This document shows positions 1 to 8,460 of a DNA stretch of 64,000 nt, piece by piece. Each line of letters begins with the position of its first letter. The first letter of the stretch is position 1. The stretch covers positions 1 through 64,000 of the forward strand of contig NZ_JABFMU010000022.1 in assembly GCF_013359695.1 (NCBI RefSeq), written 5' to 3'. Position numbers and translations under genes: made by a program. The notes below the pieces were generated by a model. That model searched no databases. It was not told where the DNA came from and worked only from the letters and a program-made list of their open reading frames with translations. This DNA is from Pseudomonas sp. C2B4. Its GTDB lineage: Bacteria > Pseudomonadota > Gammaproteobacteria > Pseudomonadales > Pseudomonadaceae.

Positions 1-17
1 TGACCCCCCCGCGCGCT

Positions 18-74
18 GGCTCGCTCCCACAGGGGATACGCTGACCCTGTGGGAGCGAGCCTGCTCGCGAAAGC
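18..74. repeat. REP/REPIN element (left arm truncated)
   Basis: An inverted repeat: gctcgctcccacaggg on the left pairs with ccctgtgggagcgagc on the right, and the right copy continues into the full REP tail ctgctcgcgaa. The left copy lacks the tail, so this is an incomplete pair. It lies upstream of the first gene, outside coding sequence. Confidence 0.75.
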
Positions 75-270
75 AATTTCCCGTGCGCCGAATCCGTTGG
101 AACCCTCCGCTGTCCCCCGTTGTCGACTAGGCTCTAATCACTGCTTGATTTTCCTTGTGACGTCTTGTCCATTTTTTTGCCCGCGGGGGCGGGTGCCGTA
201 CCTTTTTCCTGTCACTCGTCGACTTTCAAACAGAACCCTGGAGCCTGACCACTGATTCGAGAGGTGCCCC

Positions 271-1377
271 ATGAGTCTGCTGCTTGAACCCTACACCCTT
301 CGCCAACTGACCCTGCTCAATCGCATCGCGGTATCGCCGATGTGCCAGTATTCCAGTGTCGATGGCCTGGCCAATGACTGGCACCTGGTCCACCTCGGCA
401 GCCGCGCCATCGGCGGGGCAGGGCTGGTATTTACCGAAGCCACGGCGATCACCGCCGACGGGCGCATCACCGCGCAAGACCTTGGTCTGTGGAACGATGA
501 GCAGATCGAGCCCCTGCAACGCATCACTCGCTTCATTGCCGCTCAGGGCGGCGTTGCCGGCATCCAGCTCGCTCACGCGGGACGCAAGGCCAGCACCTAT
601 CGGCCGTGGATCGGTAAGCATGGCAGCGTCAGGCCCGAAGACGGCGGCTGGGTGCCGGTTGGTCCATCACCGATTGCTTTCGACCCCGAACACACAAAGC
701 CCAAGCAGCTCGAAGAGAGCGAAATCGCCGATGTCATTCAGGCGTTCGTCGAAGCAGCCAAACGTGCATTGACCGCCGGTTTCAAAGTGGTGGAAGTGCA
801 CGCGGCCCATGGCTATCTGCTGCATCAGTTTCTTTCGCCCCTGAGTAATCAGCGGCGTGACCAGTACGGCGGCTCATTCGAAAATCGCATCCGATTGGTG
901 TTGCAGGTCAGCGAAGCGGTGCGGGGGGTATGGCCTGAAGAATTGCCGCTGTTTGTCCGGGTATCGGCCACCGATTGGGTGGAGGATGGCTGGAACCCTG
1001 ATGAAACCGTCGAACTGGCGCGGCGCCTCAAAGCCCTTGGCGTGGACCTGATCGATGTCTCGTCGGGTGGTACGGCAGTCAACGCGGAAATCCCTACGGG
1101 GCCTGGCTATCAGACGCGCTTTGCCGAGCGTGTGCGCAAGGAGGCCGAAATCGCTACCGGCACCGTAGGCATGATTACCGAGCCTGCGCAGGCTGAGCAT
1201 ATTCTGCGCACCTGCCAGGCGGACATCATCTTCCTGGCCCGCGAGCTGTTGCGCGACCCTTATTGGCCGCTGCATGCGGACGACGACCTGGGTGGTCGCA
1301 AGGCCATCTGGCCGGCGCAATACCAACGGGCGACCCATCGCGATCAGCCCATTCATGAGTCGGATCTGCGCGACTGA
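271..1377 (+). CDS. Old-yellow-enzyme family NADH:flavin oxidoreductase (XenA/YqjM-like)
   Basis: A 368-residue FMN-dependent ene-reductase, a TIM-barrel of the old yellow enzyme family that reduces activated C=C bonds and, in the XenA branch, nitro compounds, using NAD(P)H in the cytosol. The N-terminus NRIAVSPMCQYSS places Cys25 and Tyr27 at the positions that tune FMN in XenA/YqjM. The substrate pair H-x2-H appears as EVHAAHGYLLHQFLSP, followed by QYGGSFENR of the FMN phosphate region. Length matches XenA (about 363). The start at 271 has GAGAGGTG just upstream. It is monocistronic, with a REPIN behind it. Assignment to the family is firm; the physiological substrate is unknown. Confidence 0.93.
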   Translation: MSLLLEPYTLRQLTLLNRIAVSPMCQYSSVDGLANDWHLVHLGSRAIGGAGLVFTEATAITADGRITAQDLGLWNDEQIEPLQRITRFIAAQGGVAGIQLAHAGRKASTYRPWIGKHGSVRPEDGGWVPVGPSPIAFDPEHTKPKQLEESEIADVIQAFVEAAKRALTAGFKVVEVHAAHGYLLHQFLSPLSNQRRDQYGGSFENRIRLVLQVSEAVRGVWPEELPLFVRVSATDWVEDGWNPDETVELARRLKALGVDLIDVSSGGTAVNAEIPTGPGYQTRFAERVRKEAEIATGTVGMITEPAQAEHILRTCQADIIFLARELLRDPYWPLHADDDLGGRKAIWPAQYQRATHRDQPIHESDLRD

Positions 1378-1394
1378 GCGCAGCGATACCACCC

Positions 1395-1498
1395 CTGTAG
1401 GAGCGAGCCCTGCTCGCGATGGACGACAGAACACCGCGGGGAATCAGATTCCCCGCGTTATCGTTTACGACCATCGCGAGCAGAGCTCGCTCCTACAG
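1395..1498. repeat. REPIN, 'tgtaggagcgag' class
   Basis: Two inverted REP units, ctgtaggagcgagc...tgctcgcgatgg and ccatcgcgagca...gctcgctcctacag, enclose an inner inverted repeat (accgcggggaat / attccccgcg). It sits between convergent genes (the OYE reductase and glpD). The sequence class is the same as at 13875 and resembles 44393. Confidence 0.85.
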
Positions 1499-1513
1499 TA
1501 TTCAGGTATTTGA

Positions 1514-3052
1514 TCAGGCCGCTTCGATCTTGCTGCGGTTCTGTTCGACCTTGCCCAGGTAATCCTTGAGCTTGTCCTGTTCCGCAGCGGTGGTGAACAA
1601 GCCGAGCTTGCTGCGACGCCAGAGGATGTCATGGGCAGTGGTGGCCCACTCTTCGCTGCACAGGTAATCGACTTCGCGGGTGTAGAGGCCGCCACCGATG
1701 TGTTCGCCCAGATCACTCAGGTTTTGTACGCCTTCGAGCATGCGCCAGGTCCGGCTGCCATAGGTGGTGGCCCAGCGGCGCGAGATTTCGGTCGGAATCC
1801 AGTCGTACTTGTCGCGGATCTGCGAGCTGAGCGCTTGCGGGGTGGTCATGCCTTCGCCGCCCGGCAGGGTTTCATTGGCCGTCCAGCTCGGCTTGATGTC
1901 CTTGAAGTACGGCGACAGCTGCGCCAGTGCCGACTCGGCCAGTTTGCGGTAGGTGGTCAGCTTGCCGCCGAATACCGACAGCAGTGGCGCTTCTTCGCCA
2001 CTGCCCGAAAGCGCCAGGGTGTAGTCGCGGGTGACGGCCGATGGGTTGTCGGACTCGTCATTGCACAACGGACGCACACCGGAATAGCTGTGCAGGATAT
2101 CGTCGCGGCTGATCTGCTTTTTGAAGTGGGCGTTGACCACTTTCAGCAGGTAATCGGTTTCGCCTTCGGTGATCGCCACTTTTGCCGGATCGCCGGTGTA
2201 CTCGCGGTCGGTGGTGCCGATCAGGGTGAAGTGGTTCAGGTACGGAATGGTGAACACGATGCGCTGATCTTCGTTTTGCAGGATGTGCGCGTGTTCGCCT
2301 TCGTACAGCTTTGGTACGATCAGGTGGCTGCCCTGGATCAGACGGATGCCGTAAGGCGATTCCATTTTCAGGTCGTCACGAATGAACTTCGCCACCCAGG
2401 GACCGGCTGCGTTTACCAGTGCCTTGGCGGTGATCGAAAACAGGCTGCCGTCGGCACGTTCCAGGTGCAGGTGCCATAGGCCTTTGCTGCGACGCGCGCT
2501 GACACAGCGGGTCTGGGTGTGGATATGCGCGCCTTTTTCCCGGGCCGCCATGGCATTCAACACCACCAGGCGCGCATCGTCGACCCAGCAGTCGGAGTAT
2601 TCGAAGCCTTTGGTGATTTCGCTTTTCAGGGCACTGTCCGGCCCGAACTTCAGGCTTTTGGAGCCTTTGAGTTGTTCGCGTTTACCGAGGTTGTCATACA
2701 GAAACAGGCCGGCACGAATCATCCATGCCGGACGCAAGTGCGGGCGATGCGGCAGCACAAAACGCATCTGCTTGACGATATGCGGCGCCTTGGCCAGCAG
2801 CACTTCGCGCTCGGCCAGCGCCTCGCGCACCAGGCGGAATTCGTAATGTTCGAGGTAGCGCAGGCCACCGTGGATCAACTTGCTGCTGGCCGAGGACGTG
2901 TGGCTGGCCAGATCGTCCTTTTCGCAAAGGAACACCGAGAGGCCACGGCCGGCGGCATCTGCTGCGATCCCCACGCCATTGATCCCGCCACCGATGACGG
3001 CGATATCGTAGACCTCGGCGAGAGGGGGCGTAGGCAAGGTAGGAGTGGGCAT
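1514..3052 (-). CDS. glpD: Aerobic glycerol-3-phosphate dehydrogenase
   Basis: A 512-residue FAD enzyme that oxidises sn-glycerol-3-phosphate to dihydroxyacetone phosphate at the inner membrane and passes electrons to ubiquinone. The dinucleotide fold is visible near residues 13-45 (YDIAVIGGGINGVGIAADAA), followed by SSKLIHGGLRYLEHYEF typical of GlpD. The C-terminal DAO-type domain is complete, and length equals the E. coli enzyme (about 501). It is separate from but co-oriented with glpR, glpK and glpF upstream, as in P. aeruginosa. Tandem GlpR-like sites lie at 3083-3122, 30-70 bases before the start, so repression by the adjacent GlpR is expected. Confidence 0.97.
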   Translation of the reverse strand: MPTPTLPTPPLAEVYDIAVIGGGINGVGIAADAAGRGLSVFLCEKDDLASHTSSASSKLIHGGLRYLEHYEFRLVREALAEREVLLAKAPHIVKQMRFVLPHRPHLRPAWMIRAGLFLYDNLGKREQLKGSKSLKFGPDSALKSEITKGFEYSDCWVDDARLVVLNAMAAREKGAHIHTQTRCVSARRSKGLWHLHLERADGSLFSITAKALVNAAGPWVAKFIRDDLKMESPYGIRLIQGSHLIVPKLYEGEHAHILQNEDQRIVFTIPYLNHFTLIGTTDREYTGDPAKVAITEGETDYLLKVVNAHFKKQISRDDILHSYSGVRPLCNDESDNPSAVTRDYTLALSGSGEEAPLLSVFGGKLTTYRKLAESALAQLSPYFKDIKPSWTANETLPGGEGMTTPQALSSQIRDKYDWIPTEISRRWATTYGSRTWRMLEGVQNLSDLGEHIGGGLYTREVDYLCSEEWATTAHDILWRRSKLGLFTTAAEQDKLKDYLGKVEQNRSKIEAA

Positions 3053-3082
3053 CGGCTAAGGCCTCGGAATTCTTTGATTTTC

Positions 3083-3122
3083 TGTATTTGAATTCGAACA
3101 TTTATGTTCATTTGCGAAAATA
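3083..3122 (-). promoter_or_regulatory. Tandem GlpR-like operators of glpD
   Basis: Two abutting 20-base sites. TATGTTCATTTGCGAAAATA (3103-3122) matches the E. coli GlpR consensus WATGTTCGWTAWCGAACATW at nearly all fixed positions. TGTATTTGAATTCGAACATT (3083-3102) matches more weakly in its left half. Both lie just upstream of glpD. The consensus is recalled from E. coli, and its use by the Pseudomonas DeoR-type GlpR is inferred. Confidence 0.55.
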
Positions 3123-3246
3123 TTAGCCCATAAAGACGCGCACAGCCAGTCGGCTTCGATTGAAAAAACTCATCGAAGGGCGGTTAAAGGAAAATATTCG
3201 AACATTTGGTGTGCGCAGAGGCACAAAGGGAGGGAGTTTTTCAGAT

Positions 3247-3318
3247 CGCCTTCGCGAGCAGGCTCGCTCCCACAGGTTCAGTGCAACCCTTGTGGGAGCG
3301 AGCCTGCTCGCGAAGGCG
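3247..3318. repeat. REPIN between glpR and glpD
   Basis: Perfect head-to-head REP pair: cgccttcgcgagcaggctcgctcccacag and its reverse complement around a short central spacer. It fills part of the 294-base gap between glpD and glpR, which also holds the glpD operators. Confidence 0.85.
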
Positions 3319-3346
3319 TCGGGACAAACGACGAAGGGGTGGAGCG

Positions 3347-4102
3347 TTAAACGACTTCCAATCGAATCTTGTGCTGATTCAACAGCTGCGTCAGCGCCGG
3401 CACAGGCTGCTGATCGGTTACCAGGCAATCGATGAGGCTGATCGGCCCCAGTCGAATCATGGCGTTGCGCCCGAACTTGCTGGAGTCGGCGGCGAGGATC
3501 ACTTTGCGCGCGTTGGCGATGATCGCCTGGGATACCCGCACTTCCTGATAGTCGAAGTCCAGCAGGCTGCCATCTTCATCGATGCCACTGATGCCGACCA
3601 GGGCGAAGTCGACCTTGAACTGATTGATGAAATCGACGCTGGCCTGACCGACTACACCACCGTCGCGCCGCACGTTGCCGCCGGTCAACAGCACATCGAA
3701 ATCGTCCTTGGCGCTGAGCATCGAGGCTACGTGCAGGTTGTTGGTGATGATCTTCAGGTGGCTGTGATTGAGCAGCGCGCGGGCGATGGATTCGGTGGTG
3801 GTGCCGATGTTGATGAACAGCGAGGCGTGATCGGGGATCTGCGCCGCAATCGCTTCGCCGATACGCTGCTTCTCATCGCGCATCTGATCGGCACGCATGG
3901 CGTAGGCGGTGTTTTCCACGCTGGAGTCGTAAGCCGCGCCGCCATGGTAGCGACGCAGCAGGTTGGCTTCCGCCAGTTGATTGATATCGCGGCGAATGGT
4001 CTGCGGGGTAACAACGAATAACGTGGCCATTTCCTCGATGCTGACATAGCCGCGCTCGCGGACCAGTTCGAGGATTTGCTGCTGACGGGGAGGCAGATTC
4101 AT
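3347..4102 (-). CDS. glpR: DeoR-family glycerol-3-phosphate regulon repressor
   Basis: A 251-residue transcription factor of the DeoR family. The N-terminal winged helix-turn-helix (residues 1-60: QQILELVRERGYVSIEEMATLF...QTIRRDINQL) is the DeoR signature. The C-terminal DeoRC sugar-phosphate sensor spans about residues 75-240 (INIGTTTESIARALL, DSSKFGRNA). Its position between glpD and glpK, and the GlpR-like sites before glpD, support regulation by glycerol-3-phosphate. The start at 4102 opens MNLPPRQQQ, as in other pseudomonads. Confidence 0.94.
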   Translation of the reverse strand: MNLPPRQQQILELVRERGYVSIEEMATLFVVTPQTIRRDINQLAEANLLRRYHGGAAYDSSVENTAYAMRADQMRDEKQRIGEAIAAQIPDHASLFINIGTTTESIARALLNHSHLKIITNNLHVASMLSAKDDFDVLLTGGNVRRDGGVVGQASVDFINQFKVDFALVGISGIDEDGSLLDFDYQEVRVSQAIIANARKVILAADSSKFGRNAMIRLGPISLIDCLVTDQQPVPALTQLLNQHKIRLEVV

Positions 4103-4197
4103 GGGGCGTCCTTTGGGCTGCCGTGCAAAATTTGCCCATGATGCCGCACGAATTCGCTCCCTGCCAGTTACATGCAGATACCCGTCTGCGTTGTGGC

Positions 4198-5703
4198 TTA
4201 TTCAGCCCCTTCCTGTGGCTCCCAATCACGGGTGCGACTGACCGCTTTTTTCCAGCCGGCGTAGAGTTTTTCCTTCGTCGTTTCGTCCAGCGTCGGTTCG
4301 AATTGGCGCTCGATCACGGCCTTGCCACGCAACTCTTCCAGGCTGCCCCAGAAACCGCAGGCCAGGCCCGCCAGATAAGCGGCGCCCAGTGCCGTGGTTT
4401 CGCGCATTTGCGGGCGCTCGACCTGGGTGCCGAGGATGTCGGCCTGGAACTGCATGAGGAAATTGTTCGCCACCGCACCGCCATCCACGCGCAGGGCTTT
4501 GAGGCGTTCGCCGGCGTCCTGTTGCATGGCGTCGAGCACGTCGCGGGTCTGGTAGGCAATCGACTCCAGCGCTGCACGAATGATGTGGTCCACGCGTACG
4601 CCGCGGGTCAGGCCGAACAGCGCGCCACGGGCATAGGGGTCCCAGTACGGTGCGCCGAGGCCGGTGAAGGCCGGGACCAGGTAAACGCCATTGCTGTCCT
4701 TGACCTTGTTGGCGAAGTACTCGGTATCGTGGGCGTCGTTGATGATCTTCAATTCGTCGCGCAACCACTGCACGGTGGAGCCGCCATTGAACACCGCGCC
4801 TTCCAGCGCATAAGCCACTTCGCCACGGGGGCCGCAGGCGATGGTGGTGAGCATGCCGTGGTTGGATTTCACGGCTTTGTTACCGGTGTTCATCAGCAGG
4901 AAGCAACCGGTGCCGTAGGTGTTTTTCGCCTGGCCGGCCTCCACGCACATCTGGCCGAACAGCGCCGCCTGTTGGTCGCCAGCAATACCGCCGATGGCGA
5001 TGCCGCTTTTGGTGCGGCCGTAGATTTCCGAGGACGATTTCACCTCTGGCAGCATTTCACGCGGAATATCCAGCACCTCCAGCATCTTCGCGTCCCACTC
5101 CAGGGTATGGATGTTGAAGAGCATGGTGCGCGAGGCGTTGGTGTAGTCGGTGACGTGTACCTTGCCGCCGGTAAATTTCCAGATCAGCCAGCTGTCGACG
5201 GTGCCGAACAGCAACTCGCCATTGCGTGCGCGTTCACGACTGCCTTCGACGTTGTCGAGGATCCACTTGAGCTTGGTGCCGGAGAAATAAGGATCGGTGA
5301 CCAGGCCAGTGGTCTCGCTGATGTACTGCTCATGGCCATCGCGCTTGAGTTGCTGGCAGATCTCGGTACTGCGTCGGCACTGCCAGACGATCGCGTTGTA
5401 TATCGGACGCCCGGTGTTCTTGTCCCAGACCACGGTGGTTTCACGCTGGTTGGTGATGCCGATGGCCGCGACCTGATCGTGATGCAGGCCGGCTTGCGCC
5501 AGGGCCTCGACCATCACGGCGCTCTGAGTGGCGAAAATTTCCATCGGGTCATGTTCGACCCAGCCGGCTTGCGGGTAATGCTGCGCGAACTCGCGCTGAG
5601 CGGTGCAGACCACGTTCGCGTCGCGGTCGAAAATGATCGCGCGGGAGCTGGTCGTACCCTGATCGAGGGCAATGATGTAGTTCTTATTCTGAGTGTCGGT
5701 CAT
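4198..5703 (-). CDS. glpK: Glycerol kinase
   Basis: A 501-residue cytosolic FGGY-family kinase that phosphorylates glycerol with ATP, committing it to the GlpD pathway. The N-terminal phosphate loop IALDQGTTSSRAI, the glycerol-binding NQRETTVVWD and the C-terminal ATPase segment (GAPYWDPYARGALFGLTRG, RVDGGAVANNFLMQFQADI) are all present. Length matches E. coli GlpK (502). It lies 76 bases downstream of glpF on the same strand, so glpF-glpK is probably one transcript. Confidence 0.97.
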   Translation of the reverse strand: MTDTQNKNYIIALDQGTTSSRAIIFDRDANVVCTAQREFAQHYPQAGWVEHDPMEIFATQSAVMVEALAQAGLHHDQVAAIGITNQRETTVVWDKNTGRPIYNAIVWQCRRSTEICQQLKRDGHEQYISETTGLVTDPYFSGTKLKWILDNVEGSRERARNGELLFGTVDSWLIWKFTGGKVHVTDYTNASRTMLFNIHTLEWDAKMLEVLDIPREMLPEVKSSSEIYGRTKSGIAIGGIAGDQQAALFGQMCVEAGQAKNTYGTGCFLLMNTGNKAVKSNHGMLTTIACGPRGEVAYALEGAVFNGGSTVQWLRDELKIINDAHDTEYFANKVKDSNGVYLVPAFTGLGAPYWDPYARGALFGLTRGVRVDHIIRAALESIAYQTRDVLDAMQQDAGERLKALRVDGGAVANNFLMQFQADILGTQVERPQMRETTALGAAYLAGLACGFWGSLEELRGKAVIERQFEPTLDETTKEKLYAGWKKAVSRTRDWEPQEGAE

Positions 5704-5779
5704 GTCGATTGCCTTGGACGAAATAAGGGGGCTGAAGTCTGGCGCGCGATCTGTTTGGCAGGATCATGCGCCAACGGTA

Positions 5780-6631
5780 TCAAGAAATTCGTGGTTTGCC
5801 GTCAATGGCCGGTGTTGAGTTCTGTGTCGCGGGTATCGCACTTGGCAGGTGGCGAGCGATGACCCCGCGATAAGCCGCGGCACCGAGGCAGGCGCCGACA
5901 ATCGGTGCAAATACCGGAATCAGGAAGTAGGGGATATCGCGTCCGCCAGTGAAGGAAATGTCACCCCAGCCAGCGAAAAAAGTCATCAGTTTAGGGCCGA
6001 AGTCACGGGCGGGATTCATCGCGAAGCCGGTCAACGGCCCCATCGAGCTGCCAATCACCGCAATCAACAGGCCGATCAGCAGGGGAGCCAGCGGCCCCTT
6101 GGGCAGGCCATTGTTATCGTCGGTCAGTGACATGATCACGCCCATCAGGATGGCGGTGATGATGACTTCGACCAGAAAGGCCTGGGACGTGGACAAGCTG
6201 GGATTGGGGAAGGTGGAAAACACCGAGGCCAACTCGAGGCTGGCTTCGGTGCCGCGAACCATGTGGTGCGTTTGTTCGAAATCGAAGAAAAGAGTGCTGT
6301 ACAGCGTGTACACCAGCAAGGCACCGCAAAAGGCGCCAGCGACCTGGGCGAGCATATAGAACGGCAGTTTGCGCTTTTCGAAGTCGGCGAAAATGCACAG
6401 CGCGATGCTGACGGCCGGATTGAGATGAGCGCCGGACACCCCGGCTGTCAGGTAGATCGCCATGCTGACGCCGACGCCCCAGATAATGCTGATTTCCCAC
6501 AAGCCAAAGCTGGCACCCGCGACCTTGAGCGCGGCAACACACCCCGTACCAAAGAAGATCAACAGCGCAGTACCCAGAAACTCGGCCATGCATTGGCTCG
6601 AGAGTGACGGTTGTTGTAAAGCAGTTGTCAT
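5780..6631 (-). CDS. glpF: Glycerol uptake facilitator (aquaglyceroporin)
   Basis: A 283-residue inner-membrane channel for glycerol, six membrane helices plus two half-helices. The two pore motifs are GAHLNPAVSIAL and GFAMNPARDFGPK; the Asp after NPAR marks a glycerol-conducting member rather than a water channel. An upstream in-frame extension exists, but the start at 6631 gives the family length and is preceded by GAGG at good spacing. First gene of glpFK. A TTGACA promoter and an inverted repeat lie upstream. Confidence 0.95.
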   Translation of the reverse strand: MTTALQQPSLSSQCMAEFLGTALLIFFGTGCVAALKVAGASFGLWEISIIWGVGVSMAIYLTAGVSGAHLNPAVSIALCIFADFEKRKLPFYMLAQVAGAFCGALLVYTLYSTLFFDFEQTHHMVRGTEASLELASVFSTFPNPSLSTSQAFLVEVIITAILMGVIMSLTDDNNGLPKGPLAPLLIGLLIAVIGSSMGPLTGFAMNPARDFGPKLMTFFAGWGDISFTGGRDIPYFLIPVFAPIVGACLGAAAYRGVIARHLPSAIPATQNSTPAIDGKPRIS

Positions 6632-6748
6632 TGAAACCTCATTTTTTTCTTGTCTGGCGCCTGCATTCCCATTGGGGCAAAGCGCGTTTTTCACCGAGGC
6701 AGGATCCCCATCCTGTTCCCGGTTTACAGCTGGGCACTGCGGTAAGAC

Positions 6749-6774
6749 TTTTCGTACAGTTTCAGAAACGAAAA
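6749..6774 (-). promoter_or_regulatory. Inverted repeat downstream of the glpF -10 (candidate operator)
   Basis: TTTTCGT and ACGAAAA form a perfect 7-base inverted repeat around 12 bases, with a nested GTTTC/GAAAC pair. It covers the expected transcription start of glpF. It is only a partial match to the GlpR consensus, so GlpR binding is a guess from context. Confidence 0.35.
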
Positions 6775-6801
6775 AATATAGACAAGAAACACTGCTGTCA
6801 A
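6773..6801 (-). promoter_or_regulatory. Candidate sigma-70 promoter of glpFK
   Basis: On the minus strand TTGACA (6796-6801) is followed after 17 bases by TATTTT (6773-6778), with TATATT overlapping at 15 bases. It lies about 140 bases before the glpF start. Confidence 0.4.
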
Positions 6802-6989
6802 AGGTCGAAAGTGAACCGTCGGTCACAAAGAAACTATTCGTTCCATGAATGATTGCGTCGCTGGGCGGTCGAAATCGACTCATAAGGATGTGACTGACGT
6901 TTTGTAACGACGCTGCGATAGAGCCTTTTGTGGACCAATGTCCTAGAATCCGGCGCAGCATTTTTTACTGCGCCAAGTCTGGAGCTGTC

Positions 6990-7460
6990 ATGACACCCGC
7001 ATTGGATTTGTTGAAAAAGGTTCGGGCCGAACACCGAGTGCACAGTTATGAACATGACCCGAAGGCCGCGTCCTACGGGTTGGAAGCCGCCGAGAAGCTC
7101 GGGTTGGACCCGGCGCAAGTGTTCAAGACCCTGCTGGCGGCCAGTGAAAAAGGTGAGTTGCTGGTGGCGGTGGTGCCGGTAGGTGGAAGCCTGGATTTGA
7201 AGGCCCTGGCCCACGCGGCTGGCGTGAAAAAAGTCGAAATGGCCGACCCGGCTGCTGCACAGCGTTCGACCGGATACCTGTTGGGCGGTATCAGCCCATT
7301 AGGGCAGAAGAAGCGTTTGCGCACCTTTATCGATAATTCGGCCCAGCCTTTCTCCAGCATTTTTGTCAGCGCCGGCCGACGCGGCCTGGAGGTCGAGCTG
7401 GCACCGGCTGTATTGGCCGAACACACCCAGGCCAAATTCGCCGATATCGGTCGTGCCTGA
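6990..7460 (+). CDS. ybaK: Cys-tRNA(Pro)/Cys-tRNA(Cys) deacylase, YbaK/EbsC family
   Basis: A 156-residue YbaK/ProX-domain protein, a trans-editing enzyme that hydrolyses Cys-tRNA(Pro) misacylated by prolyl-tRNA synthetase. Visible family features are the N-terminal TPALDLLKKVRAEHRVHSYEHD, the segment YGLEAAEKLGLDPAQVFKTLL and the loop GYLLGGISPLGQKKRLRTFID. Length equals E. coli YbaK (159). The chosen ATG at 6990 has GGAG eight bases before it; an in-frame extension upstream has no support. Stand-alone gene divergent from glpF. Confidence 0.92.
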   Translation: MTPALDLLKKVRAEHRVHSYEHDPKAASYGLEAAEKLGLDPAQVFKTLLAASEKGELLVAVVPVGGSLDLKALAHAAGVKKVEMADPAAAQRSTGYLLGGISPLGQKKRLRTFIDNSAQPFSSIFVSAGRRGLEVELAPAVLAEHTQAKFADIGRA

Positions 7461-7560
7461 CAGATTTCGCGCCGCTGTATGGTGGAAATAACGCCGGTCT
7501 GTCACTGGTGTGTTTTATTCGACGACTTCATGCTCGGTGGCCTGACAAAGGGAGAATGTT

Positions 7561-8343
7561 ATGCAACTTGAGTTTCATCAGGTCGATGCGTTCAGCGATC
7601 GCCCCTTCAGCGGTAACCCGGCAATGGTCTATCGACTGGACGCCTGGCTCGCTGACGAGTTGATGCAAAAAATCGCCGCCGAGCACAATCTGGCCGAGAC
7701 CGCTTTTGTCGTGCGCGAAGGGCAGGGCTGGCACATTCGCTGGTTTACCCCGACCACCGAAGTGCCCTTGTGCGGTCATGCGACCTTGGCCAGTGCTTAT
7801 GTTTTGTTTGAAATCCATAAGGAGCCGGTCGAGCGCCTGGATTTCACCTGCAAGTCCGGCCCGCTGAGCGTGAGCCGTGAAGGTGGGCGCCTGTGGCTGG
7901 ACTTTCCGGCGATCGTGCCGTCGGAAGTGGGCGTGACCCTGGATGTCGAGCGCGCACTCGGCGTGGAAGCTGTCGATGTGCTGGGTTCCAATGAGCTGTT
8001 TGTGGTGCTGGAGTCCGAGCAGGCCGTGCTGGACTGCAAGCCAGACATGGTTGCCCTGGCGAAGCTGCCCTGGCTGGGCGCCATCGTGACTGCCCGGGGG
8101 AGCAAACAGGATTTCGTGTCGCGCTATTTCGCCCCGGCCATTGGCATCAATGAAGACCCGGTGACGGGATCGACTCATTGCAGCCTGATTCCGTATTGGG
8201 CCAAGCGCCTGGGCAAATCGAGCCTGACGGCTTACCAGTGTTCGGCGCGAGGCGGGGAGTTGTTTTGCCGGCTGGAAGGGGATCGGGTGAAAATCGGCGG
8301 GAATGCGACGCTGGTGGCCAGCGGAACTTTTTTTCTGGGTTAG
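7561..8343 (+). CDS. PhzF-family isomerase/epimerase-like protein
   Basis: A 260-residue protein of the PhzF fold (two diaminopimelate-epimerase-like halves). The N-terminal DAFSDRPFSGNPAMV, the segment containing the presumed catalytic acid (AEHNLAETAFV) and the GHATLASAYVLFE motif identify the family; the second half ends GEDPVTGSTHC-like (NEDPVTGSTHCSL). No phenazine genes are near, so it is a housekeeping homologue of unknown substrate, not the phenazine enzyme. The ribosome site GGGAGAA lies upstream of 7561. Confidence 0.9.
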   Translation: MQLEFHQVDAFSDRPFSGNPAMVYRLDAWLADELMQKIAAEHNLAETAFVVREGQGWHIRWFTPTTEVPLCGHATLASAYVLFEIHKEPVERLDFTCKSGPLSVSREGGRLWLDFPAIVPSEVGVTLDVERALGVEAVDVLGSNELFVVLESEQAVLDCKPDMVALAKLPWLGAIVTARGSKQDFVSRYFAPAIGINEDPVTGSTHCSLIPYWAKRLGKSSLTAYQCSARGGELFCRLEGDRVKIGGNATLVASGTFFLG

Positions 8344-8355
8344 AAACCGTCTCCA

Positions 8356-8445
8356 ATGTGGGAGCGAGCCTGCTCGCGAAGGCGCTGTGTCAGTCAGCGA
8401 TGATTTGACTGACCGGACGCTTTCGCGAGCAAGCCCGCTCCCACT
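8356..8445. repeat. REPIN between PhzF-like gene and ABC ATPase gene
   Basis: REP unit atgtgggagcgagcc...ctcgcgaaggcg and a diverged inverted copy cgctttcgcgagcaagcccgctcccact, placed between the 3' ends of convergent genes. The right unit carries two mismatches. Confidence 0.8.
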
Positions 8446-8460
8446 TTGGGTCTGTGCTTA

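Larger units (their letters stand above)
6632..6989. other. Divergent intergenic region glpF / ybaK-like gene
   Basis: 358 bases with no supported gene. The glpF side holds a candidate promoter and an inverted repeat (listed separately). The side before the deacylase gene carries only its ribosome site GGAG at 6981. No REP element is present. Confidence 0.7.

Noticed and set aside
4123..5862. Long plus-strand frame opposite glpK
   Set aside because: Pure antisense shadow of a highly conserved gene with G+C-rich third positions; no ribosome site or family.
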